NCBI GenBank assembly: GCA_029204225.1
Contig: CM055096.1
Location: 69,077,444-69,141,443 of the forward strand
Length of the DNA stretch: 64,000 nt
Origin: Diphasiastrum complanatum
Lineage: Eukaryota; Streptophyta; Lycopodiopsida; Lycopodiales; Lycopodiaceae
Direction of reading: 5' to 3'
Positions 23,801-35,800 of this stretch are shown in pieces. Under the pieces are notes generated by a model. The model was not told the DNA's origin. It worked only from the letters and a program-made list of their open reading frames with translations, and did no database searches. The position numbers and the translations under genes were made by a program. Positions within the stretch are counted from its first letter, which is position 1. Every line of letters starts with the position of its first letter.

Positions 23801-26800
23801 CCAGCAGCGCCTAGACCCACCATCTATCGAGCTTACCGCCCTTACCCGCCACAACAACCTATGCCACGACCAAGGGTTTACCACCCACGACCACCTGCAC
23901 CAAATCAATACCAATCCCCATGACAACAGTTTGTTGTTGACCAACCTACCCCACAAAACGTTGTCCATTATCTAGATCCGAATACCATTGATCCGACCAC
24001 CTACTATGTGGAAGACAATACTCAACCACAGTACTCTACTGAAATGGTTGTTTATTATACCTATGATTCTAATGCTCAACCAGTGGATCCCAATGCCCAA
24101 GCTTACAATCCAGACCAAGCTGTCTTTGCCGCACATCAACTGCCCGCAATACGAGGATGCTTTATCTGTGCAGGTTAACATCCTAGTATTCGTTGCCCAG
24201 ATAAACTCCACTTTCTCCCAGCTTGTGAAAACTGTGGTATTGAACATCACGTGAAGGACTGCCCATCCCGATCTAAGCCAGCCGCTCCTGTTTGTTCAGT
24301 GCAAGTAGAAACCTTACCAATTGAAACACATCCTGCTTGGGTCTTGACTCGGGCACAAACCCAACGCCAAGCCCCTACACTTGCACCCAGCAAAATTCAA
24401 CCACAGGCTGTTCCTCCAAGTGATGATTCAACCCCGATAGTTTACCCTCACCCGTCTGAAGAAATTTGGCTGCATCATGAGTATCACCAGCAAATCCACA
24501 ATGCCGACCAACAATCTTCCTCTTCCCATAAAGTACCTCCCAAGCCCTTTGAAAGCAAAACCCTTGAAGGTACCAAAGTTTGGGGGGATCTACTACAAGC
24601 CAATGTCACTCTTCCCTTCCATGTACTCTAGAAGCATGCTGGCCAGCGGAAACAACATATCTAATCCAATACCACCACCACTATTGACAAGTAGCATAGG
24701 CAAGCTCAGCATGGCAAGTAGCAGGAAGTAAATTAGTGGAAGGCTCAAACGATAGGTCAAGCTCATCAGAAATATGAATGTAGATATTGGAATCATCTGG
24801 AGTAGTGCCCTCATGGTAAAAAACAGCAGTAGTAGTAGGGAGAGGCTGACGGCAATTACGGGCAAAATGGTTAGGACTCTTACAACGAAAGCAAAGACGC
24901 TGCTGCTAAAGGTCAGCGAACTCTGCAGACGTGTAACGTCGGACAAAAGCAGGTCGAGGAGTCGGAGGACGAGGAGACGAAGGGACTATGGAGAGAGCTG
25001 GAACAGAAGGGGCAGGTGTAGGGGTGGACGCAGCGGGAAAAGATGAAGCAGAAGGATGGGGTCGGGAGAAGCGGGAAGGAAGAGTGTTAGAGTACTTATG
25101 CTGTAAAGTACTGGCAAGAGACATCGCCTCAACAAGTGTGGGAGGACGGAAGGAAGAAACATCGTAACGTAAAGCACCACGAAGCCCAGCAATGTAACGA
25201 GAAATAAGCTCAGTGGGCTGTAGATCTGTGAAAAGATAAGAAAGCTTAGACTGATCTGTATAAGAAGCAAGATCACTGGTCTGAGTGAGACTAAGGAATG
25301 TATCACGTTGGCGGTCGAGCCACTGAGGTTCAATCATAGCATGACGGATGTCACGGCGAAAAGTATGCCATAAATGGAGCCCTTCCCGATCAGGATCAGC
25401 TCTATAAACTCGCCACCACGTGGCGGCACGTCCATCTAAATGTAAAGCAGCCAACTGGATCTTCTGAGAAACAATCTTAGGGTAGATCTGAAAATATGTG
25501 TCAAGATTAGCAAACCGATTCTCTAATAAGTTCCCGTCAGAGGGACCGGAATAGGTAGCAAGCTGTACCCTATCACAAAAGTCTCGAGCAAAGTGTGGCT
25601 CAGGAAGTGGGGGATGTGAGAAGAAACCAGGAGATGGGTTAGGTGGAATGAACGGTCCACCACTAGGCTGACTAGCAGAGGAAGATGGAAATCCAAATGG
25701 AGGGGGAGTCTCAAATGAAGAAAAAACAGGAGCTTTACCAGGACCATGAGGCTAGAATCAATCTGTGACTGCATAGTAGCAAAGCCGGTCATAACGGTAT
25801 CGAAGCGAAGAATGAGGCCAGAAAGGGTCTCATCCATGCGACGAAACTGATTGGATAAGGTTTCTTGAGTAGTCTCACTCGGGGTAGGTGAATGTGCCAT
25901 AATGATCGTGGAAGGAATAGACAAAAACTTGAGAGAGCGGACTCTTGTCGTCACCCCAAATTAGTCTATTAAAACCACTATTATCACAACTAAGAAAGGA
26001 CAACAATCAGCAAATGAAAAAAAGGGAAAATGAAGGCTGTAAAAATGCGCTGGACAGCCAGGAGGCAAGTGACAAATTGGAGTATCAAGCGGAGTCAGAA
26101 TTTCGTGAAATTTGGTTGAGGATGGGCGATGGACAGCCTGCAAACCAGGTGTGAAAAATGGCTGCAAACGGAGACAAAAATGGACGAAAGTGACAAGTAT
26201 GAAGCGGCTGGACAGCCTGCAAACAAAAGTGAAAAGAGGGCTGAAAATGGAACGGAGGAACGAACGAAAGAGATGAGGGAATTGGGCGCTGGAGATCCAA
26301 ACAAGCTGGAAATGGGTGATAGAGGGTTGGAACTTGGGCGCCGGAAATAATCTGCCCAAAAAAAAAAATTTCCGGCCGCCAAATTTAGCGGAAGTACTTC
26401 CGCTAGCTATCTGCTAAAGCTCCGCCAAGGAAAATGCTTCGATAGGAGCTGGTCCTCCTCCAAACTGTGCTGAATGTTGTTGAAGCAAAGAGACGAAAGC
26501 CCTCAGCAAAGAGAGAAAAATCAGCAAGGAAAATGGGCACCCAATCAGGAAATCAGATCTGAAATTCAGCAATCAGGAAAGTGCACTGATACCAAGTTAC
26601 GAATAGAGCCACAGCTGATCTAGAGCTAAGCTATGAAAGCAGCACATAAGCAAGACTTAAGCTATGAAAGCAGCACATAAGCAAGACTTAACCCTAGAAA
26701 GTAGGAAAGAGAGAGATTAAGGAGACTAAAGAGAGAGATCAATATCATCAGTTGAATAACAAATGACACAATTTCCCTACTTATAGCCAAGAGGAAGCTC

Positions 26801-29800
26801 TAAAAGGAAGCTTCCGGTGGCTAGGGCCCAACTAGGAGGGAAAATAGTGCGCCCTCCAAGAAGGCCCCCACTCTCCAGTAATATGTCCAAATGGCCTAAT
26901 AATGAATAATAAGGCCAAAGGCCAACCATATAGTCTAAGTGTCACTAATGAATAAAAAAGGGCCCAAGGCCTGCTTATGCATAAAGTAAAATAAATGTAA
27001 ATGGATGCGGCGAATGTAATGAGCCGAGTCCATAACTGTTACCTCCATTACGATTTATCAATCATCGCATTGATCTTATTCCAGGCACCCATCCGCCTTC
27101 TCGAGTACCTTATCATATGTCCCACTTTGAACAAGCCGAGGTCCAACATCAAGTTTCTGATCTATTACAGCAAGGCCTCATCGTTCCTAGTCAGAGTCCT
27201 TTTGGAGCTCATGTTTTACTGGTCAATAAGAAAGACGGCACTAAGCGCCTATGTATTGATTATCGTGCTCTTAATCATCTTACTATTTGTAATCAATACC
27301 CCATTCCTCACATGGATGATTTATTTGACCGCTTGGGTAAAGCTCAAATCTTTTCTAAGATCAACTTGCGATCCGGTTACCATCAGATTCGTATTCACCT
27401 TGGCGATGAGTTCAAGACCGCTTTTCGTACTTCTACAGGTCTCTATGAGTTTCGAGTCTTACCTGTTGGTGTCACCAATGGCCCTCCTTGTTAGAGGTCT
27501 CAACACCACAGTAGGGCAAGCACTAACTGATCCACCCAACCTTGCCTACTCCCTGATATGGAGTAAGCCCCTCCTAGCCCAGTGTGAGGACTGGTAGCAT
27601 GCATACTGCCAAGTGTCGACCCCGTGGCACTGACGTGACCGGCTGCACGTCGGGACCCAACGTGGGGCCCTATCCTGCTGATAGGGTCCCTAGGCGGTGT
27701 TGGGCCCGCCATAACTATGGACTGTGCCAGGGCACACTACTCACACTGTCTTGCCCTCTTGGTCGTGTACGCTGGACACGACCCTGACTGTGGTATCTGA
27801 CCTCCTGTATTCTCTAGGGTTTGGCACTGGCTACGTGCTCGTAACACTCCCTCACCCTTAAGAACCGTCTTGGTCCTCTAAGACAAATTCTGGAAAAATC
27901 TTGTGAAGGACGCTGCCTTTTTCCCAAGTGGCATTCTCAACAAGCTGATCATTCAACTTGACTAGATATTCTCTGTATAGAGTATGACGAGTCTGCGTCT
28001 CCCTACTATCAAGAATCTCTTCTAGTTCATGTGGAGGTTGCTGAGAATCCAACTTTCATGGTCTGTCAGGTTTAACCACCACTTATAGGCCATGGGCCTT
28101 AGGGAAAGACTGGCCTCAATAGCTTGCAAACGGTTAGGGGTCTGTTTAAGAGCATGTATGTTCTTGCCTCTTGTCGGGGATTGATCAGGTCCCTGAGAAG
28201 TGGTCATTTTCCGAAATAGAAAAAGAGTGTCTGATGTTCCTTCTTAAAAATGAGTCAAAAAGACTAATTAGAACTGTACAAAGGAGGGAAAGAAAACTTA
28301 GCTCTTTTTGAGGACTGTACTTCCAAAGAGAAAATCAAGAACAACCCTCTCAGCTCTTCCGTAGCTATTTACAGACCTGTTGTCCGAAAAATCAGCAACC
28401 AGGGTACCAAAATGCAAGCAACTTTCTGATTTCTCTTGCTCCTGTGTTGCACACAAGCTCACAAACCCTAAGTAAATACACAGAATTACCCAGCAAATCC
28501 GTCACTTTATTAATCTCAAGCAAATGTACATAGATCAACAAGCAAACATGAGAGCTCTGCTGCAAGTCTCCTCCCAACCATAGCTGCATAGGAATACCAT
28601 AATCATAATGAGGAATGCCTGACAAGGCTCACCCTATATCCCCTCAAGCACCCCTTAACCCTGACACATCCTAACGTCGACACATGGCAAACTCCATGCA
28701 CAGCCGACACTTGCCACTTGGCAGTACTCTGACACATAGGCAAGCTAGTAGGTGGACAGTCTGACACGTGTCACTCATGCATTGGACCAATTGTCCCAAT
28801 GAGCATATGACACATGTCCTGTTGACCCGTCCATTGACCGTCTGACAAGTGTCACTCATGCACTAGACCAAGTGTCCCAGTGAGCATGTGACACGTGTCA
28901 CGTTGACCAGTGAACCCTTCCTAATTTTTAGGAGGTCAGTCCAGCAGACTCTCATGAGACCCAATACCCCCTTGGCCATCTCGCACTATAACAAATATTT
29001 ACATTGCAAATTACAATTGTCTCCACAGGCCAGTGACTTAGCCACTTACAATTTAATAATTACAATTTACCATACATTGGGCAAAGGGATTCAAAGAACA
29101 TGTGACATCCCTTCCCTCCTCAGATGACATTGTCCTCGATGGCAAAGTCTGGATACTGTGCATGCAACCCATGCGCGGTCTCCCAGGTAGCATCACTGAG
29201 AGGTCGTCCATGCCATGCAACCAAGTACTCACGGAGCAAACGATTCCGCAACCATCTATGCCTCCGGTCCAATACTCTCGCTGGTCCATGCATCACCTCC
29301 CCATGCTCCTGAAACAATACAAGGCCATCAGCCAACAAGTTATCACCATCATGTAAAACCTTCTTTAAGCGTGAAACATGAAACACAGGATGAACATTAC
29401 AACCAACAGGCAAATCCAATTCATAAGCAACGCTATTAATCTTTTTAACAATTTTCCAAGGTCCACAGTATCTAGGTGACAACTTATAACACTTCCCTGT
29501 CTTTAGGGTTTTCGGGTCCTTTGGAATCCTGAGAAATACCATATCTCCTTCCTCGAACTCTCTTGGCGTACGATCCAGATCAGCATATGTCTTTGCCCGA
29601 TCCATCGCCACTTTTACATTTTCCTTAGCTAACTCCAACATCTGTTGCATGTGAGTTAGAAATTCTATAGCACTAGGTGTCTTATGAGGCATACCTATAG
29701 TAACTGGACTGGTTGGTCTAAAACCGTAATTTAGCTCGAAAGGACTCATTCGTAGATGCATTCTTTTTATCATTATAGGCAAACTCCAACAATGGTAGGT

Positions 29801-32800
29801 AACGTTCCCATTGCGTTTGCCTTTCACTCACATACGCCCTAAGCATGTCTTCCACGGTTTGGTTAACTCTCTCAGTCTGCCCATCTGTTTCAGGATGATC
29901 AGAACTACTCATTCCCAACTGCACCTCTTCTCAAATACTGCAGTCCAAAAATTGCTAGTAAAACGAGAATCCCTGTCAGACACAATGGATCTAGGTAATC
30001 CATGAAGTTTGAATACATGCTGTATAAACAAATCAGCCGTACCAGGTGCATCAATCTTATTACTAGTTGGGATAAAATGAGCCATTTTCGTGAGTCTGTC
30101 AACCACAAGTAGGATAGCATTATGTTGCTGCTATGTATGCGGTAAACATGTAATAAAGTCCATGGAAATACTCTCCCATCTCCCTTCAAGTATAGGTAAC
30201 GGGCGTAATAATCCAGGCGCTTTAATCCTTTCAGCCTTATTAACTTGACACTTAAAACAATGTGTCACATAATGGTTTACTTCTTTCTTAAGTCTCGACC
30301 ACCAAAAGTTACGTCGTATCAACTCATAGGTCCTATCCACACCAGGATGACCAGCACTAGGGCTATCGTGACAGAGATGCAAGATCCTCTTTTGCATCAC
30401 TTCACAAGCTAGAATAAGAGCCTTGCCATTTCTCATCACTATTCCATCTTCTATGGAATACTTAAGATAAGTGCGAACCAAGGTAAAAGAGCTCTCCTTT
30501 TGAGACTCTGCATGGCCATGACTCACCTCCTGTTCCACTTTCTTACAGTGAGGATCTTCCTGCTGAGCCTTTCTTATCTCATACAGTAAGTCATTTTCAA
30601 TGACTACAAATGACATCTGATACACCACACGAGATAGTGCATCTGCCACACGATTCTCGGCACCTTTCTTGTACCGAATCTCCATTAGGAATTCCTGCAT
30701 GAGCTCAGACCATCTGGCTTGCCGGCCTCTAAGGTCTGGCTGCTTACAAAAGTATCTCAAGGTATCATGATCAATGAATACCTCAAATTCCGATCCATAC
30801 AGATAATGCCTCCATGCCTTTAATGCATGAACTATGGCATACAACTCCTCATGAGTTGGATAATTATTCTGAGCAGGGTTGAGCTTCTTGCTCTCAAAGG
30901 CCACAGGCCTACGCTCTTGCATCAGAACAGCTCCCACAGCAATGTCACTCGCATCCGTATCTAAAACATAGGGCTTTTGAGGGTCTACAATTTTTAGAGT
31001 GACGCACTCAGCAATAGCTTGCTTCAACTAAGCTTGCTTGCTGCAGTTCAGTCCACTCACCAAATCTATTCTTTTGAGTCAAATCAGTCAAAGGTGCTAG
31101 GAGTATTTCTTAACATATTTTCTATAGAATACTGCCAATCCAAGAAAAGAACAGAGTGTTGTCAAATCAGCTGGCACAGGCCACGCAACGATCACAACAA
31201 CCTTCTTAGGATCTGGCCTTACTCCATCAGCAGACACTACATGACCAGGATACTCAATCTCTTTTTTTAACAATTCACTTTTTTTACTATTGGCAAACAA
31301 AGTGTTCTCCCTCAAAGTAGACAACACAGTCCTAAGGTGAGCCATATGCTTGACCTCACCTGCACTGTAAGTCAGAATGTCATCAACAAAGTTTACGACA
31401 AATTTACCCATATACGGTCTGAGCACATCATTCATCATCATCATGAATGTAGCTGGAGCATTAGTCAATCCAAATGGCATCACAAGATACTCATAGTGAC
31501 CGAACCGAGTTCTGAAGGCAGTCTTGTGTACATCCTCTTCACGAACTCTAACCTGATGGTATCCACTCTTCAGGTCTATTTTACTAAACACAGTGGCACC
31601 TGACAAGGCATCAAGCAAATCATCTATACGTGGCATAGGATATCGATGTTTAACAGTTATCTTGTTCAAACCTCGATAATCCACACACATACGCCATGAT
31701 CCATCCTTCTTTTTTACAAGAATGATCGGAGAGGCAAAAGGGGAATAACTAGGTCGTATCTGCCCCTTGGCCAGATAATCATCGACCATCCGTCTCACTT
31801 CCTCTTCCTCCTTAAGACTTATTCTGTAAGGACGTCTATTGACAGCACATGATCCGGGTATTAATTCAATCTTATGTTCAACATTCCTCTTAGGAGGTAA
31901 AACAGATGGAAGATCATCTATGAACACATCTGAAAACTCTCTCCTAATCTCTTGATCCAAATTGGCAATAGTATTGGTTTGCACACACTGCATGCTACTC
32001 TGACTAGTATTAGTAGAGATATCAAGTAGAAAGCAAACACACATGTACTCACAATGGATCCTACGCAACTGCGTAGCTGAAACAAGCGGTCCAAGAGGCA
32101 CATCCCGCTCACCACGAAGGGAATGCATCACACCATCAAACTGGAACTCATACACATGAGTATCCCAGGCTATGTGTGGCTTCCGCATCGTGTGCCAACA
32201 AATGCCCAACACCACATCAAACCGTGCAAGCCGTGTTATTTCAAAATCCAACTCTTCTGTGTAACTTTGTACGGTTAGTGGAATGCCCACAACCCTCTTA
32301 TCCCAAATCTCTGTACCCTTTCCATCAGCCATTTCCACTGTGTACTGGTACTGGGATGGTTGAGTATTCACACCTAACTTCCGTACCAAATTTGAACTCA
32401 ACACATTATGAGAGGACCCAGTGTCAAATAGAACCTGAACATCTCTACCACACAGCTGTCCTCGCATAACAATAAGAGAAGTGTTAGGAAATTGATACCC
32501 TTGGCGAGCCGATTTTGACAAAAGCGTTGGTGGAGCCGCCGTGTCCACTCTCTTGACCACCGAAACATTCATGAGGCGTGGAACATCTGGATTGGCTTCC
32601 TGCTCGATCTCTTCCACTGTCATAGGGTCATCACCCTGGTTCATCTGATCCACCTGAAGATTATATGTGGTCCGCATCAAGTTTCGTGGACATTCCTTCC
32701 ACCTATGTTGTCCCAAACATACAAAACGGAGGTTCTCCCTCTTTGCACGTTCTTGGTCCTGAGGTGACAACATTGAAGGACGCTGACCCTTTTGGGCATT

Positions 32801-35800
32801 GGGCTGCCCATACAACCCTTTGCCTTTTGGAGCCCCTGCACCCTTCTTCCTTTGGTCACCTTGAGCCTGCCACTGATTGGTTTGACCTTCAAACTTTCTC
32901 TTTTTGTTCCATTTGCCCTTGCGTCCCCAAGGTTGCTGACCACTTGTACCAGCTACCGCAACAGGATCCGGTTCATAATACAAAGCCAAATCATGAGATT
33001 GCTCCTTCCGCACGAAAGGGCGAATACTCTCTCGAAGTTCCTCCACAAAGTGAAATATTTGCATGTACATAGGAACTTCGTGAGGAATGCGTAACAAAGC
33101 CTCTCGGTACTTGTCTGCATAATCTTGCACGCTCAAGTTACCCTGCTTCAAATAAGACCATTGTTGCATGGCTCTGTTGTCTTCATCCATAGGCACCCAG
33201 TTTTGCGCAAACATTTGCCGGAATGCCTCCCATGTGGTTGGAACTAGGTCATCCTTTTCCACCTTCCTCCACCACCTTTTTGCTGACTCTTGAAAACGAT
33301 ATGTGGCGGCATCAGTAGTTCTCATAGATACTGCTCCAGTGAACTTCGGAGGTTTTAAATCTTTGATAGTAGGTAGCTTTCTCTTTCGAAACCCCAACTC
33401 AGCTTCATGGCCCGTTGACAATGTCCTTTCTACTTCCATAGCTGTACCACTGAATCTCTCAGGAACGCTAACCCCTTTACCTTTGAGTTGCTCCAAAATC
33501 AGCTTAAGAGTAGCTTCGATAGTATCCACCTTAAAACATACAACATCTAATCTCCGTGAATCTTGACTGGTGTTGCTTGCGGATGCCATAGCAGAAGAAT
33601 AGGTAGAAACAAAGCAAAACCAAGCTCTCAACACCTCAAATCACTACACAGATAAGTTGCCCTGAATTCCTAGAAGAACTGAATAGAATAGATCTCCTAC
33701 AGCCCAGTTCTAACTACGCATAGACTCTTCTTCTCCAAAAACCAGCAAACTAGGGTTTCAAACTGACAATTGGCGAAAAACTATGGATGATCACCGAATC
33801 AGAAAGCGAAAAGCATTACCCTACCAGCAACCTACCACAAGAAGCTTATTGCAACTGACAGATCTGAAAAATACTGAGTATTGAAGAAGTTACAAACAGA
33901 TTTACAAATCCTATGCGGGCTGGGTTTTCACAAAAGCGAAGAGAATAATCAAGCCGCGTAGTAGAAAATGCTCAAAGGCTGCCAGAAGATCAGCAATCCA
34001 CCGTAGGGCTTCAATCTGCTATCTTATGGGCTCCAAACCCTAACTGAAGATGCCAAATCCCACACAAGTCTTGAAAGTAACTGCTCTGATACCAAATGTT
34101 GCACACAAGCTCACAAACCCTAAGTAAATACACAGAATTACCCAACAAATCCGTCACTTTATTAATCTCAAGTAAATGTACATAGATCAACAAGCAAACA
34201 TGAGAGCTCTGCTGCAAGTCTCCTCCCAACCATAGCTGCATAGGAATACCAGAATCATAATGAGGAATGCCTGACAAGGCTCACCCTATATCCCCTCAAG
34301 CACCCCTTAACCCTGACACATCCTAACGTCAACACATGGCAAACTCCATGCACAGCCGACACTTGCCACTTGGCAGTACCCTGACACATAGGCAAGCTAG
34401 TAGGTGGACAGTCTGACACGTGTCACTCATGCATTGGACCAAGTGTCCCAATGAGCATATGACACATGTTCTGTTGACCCGTCCATTGACCGTCTAACAA
34501 GTGTCACTCATGCACTGGACCAAGTGTCCCAGTGAGCATGTGACACGTGTCACGTTGACCAGTCAACCCTTCCTACGTTTTAGGAGGTCAGTCCAGCAGA
34601 CTCTCATGAGACCCAGTACCCCCTTGGCCATCTCGTATTTAGTCACTATAACAAATATTTACATTGCAATTTACAATTGTCTCCACAGGCCGGTGACTTA
34701 GCCATTTACAATTTAACAATTACAATTTACCATACATGGATTCAAAGTACATGTGACATCCTGACCCTCGCTGTCTGAGTAGTGCTCTTTCTGCTCCAGA
34801 AACCAAGAAAATAGAAGCCAAAACTTCTGACAATTTCTGATTTTTGAGAAGGACCCCCCTCGCTGTCAGGTTAGCAGATCTGTTCCTCCAAAACTTCGAA
34901 TTTGGAGCCCACCTTCGATCTGAAATTCTGAAATTCACAAAGGCCACTGCTCACTGGTCTGACTGTTGTTTCTGATCTGAGAAAAACAGATTTGAAGGCT
35001 TAAATCTGTGGGAAAAAATCTGATCTGAAATTTGTAGACCCTCACTGGCCCTTCTGCTCCAAACTGGCAGAATTTGAGGCTAAACCAAGTAACCCAACGT
35101 GTGAAATTTTGAGGGAAGACCCTCGCTGAACTGGCTGTGGTTATGGGTACTCTGGTTAGTGGAACAATCTGCCCAAACTTTCTGGATTTCCAGCAATGAA
35201 CCACCTAAAATATTGCTATCTGTCCAGCGCTGTCTCTGCTCTTGATTTTTCTCTAAAAACCAGATCTCAACGGAAGAATTGTATACTTCCAAACCAGCAA
35301 TGGACCTGCACTCTCTTTTCCAACCAGAATCCGCTCATAATTCATACGGTCAAGGATAGATTGCTAGCTCCACAGCGATGGATCTACTCCACCAATTCCT
35401 GAAAGTTGGAAGATGTCTTTATACATTCTACTAGCTTTCTCTCTTCTAGGTGCCTCATGCGAAAGAGAAAATCTTTTATTTACACTTTCAAAAAAGAGAC
35501 TTTTATGTAATATTCTACAACATGATTATATAGTTGCCATTTGTATGCATGAAAGAAGAAAAGATTCATGATTTTAAACTCAAGAAGTTTCGATTTTCCA
35601 TATACTTGTTCATACTAAGCTCCCAAAGATGGAGGTGGCTTTGATACTAGGTCTCAACACCACGGTAGGGCGAACACTAACTTATCCATCCAACCTTGCC
35701 TACTCCCTGATATGGAGTAAGCCCCTCCTAGCCCAGTGTGCATACTGCCAAGTGTCGGCCACGTGGCACTGACGTGGCCGACTGCACGTCGGGACCCAAT

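Larger units (their letters stand above)
21114..27037 (-). mobile_element. LTR element E: gag and protease only, non-canonical ends
   Basis: 5,924 bp, inserted in element A with duplication GTTAC (21109-21113 and 27038-27042). Two LTRs of 443 bp differ at about 14 positions by eye. The ends read AGTTA...TAACT rather than TG...CA. The primer site on the minus strand is TGGTATCAGTGC (about 26583-26594), directly next to the LTR, matching initiator tRNA-Met apart from one or two bases. Interior on the minus strand: gag, then protease and a 200-residue tail that stops 48 bp before the 3' LTR. No RT, RNase H or integrase is found, so the element would depend on others. A plus-strand gag fragment is embedded between gag and protease. 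Confidence 0.9.
28445..34758 (-). mobile_element. gypsy element D: near-complete chromodomain element
   Basis: 6,314 bp inserted in the leader of C, with target duplication TCCTG (28440-28444 and 34759-34763). LTRs of 663 and 662 bp have TGTTGCACAC...ATGTGACA ends on the plus strand and about twenty differences by eye. The primer site TGGTATCAGAGCAGTTAC (about 34,077-34,094, minus strand) matches initiator tRNA-Met. The polypurine tract is GAGGAGGGAAGGGA. Domain order on the minus strand: gag, protease, RT, RNase H, integrase, chromodomain-like tail. Frameshifts lie between RT and RNase H and within integrase. It is the youngest layer of the nest by position. Confidence 0.92.
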
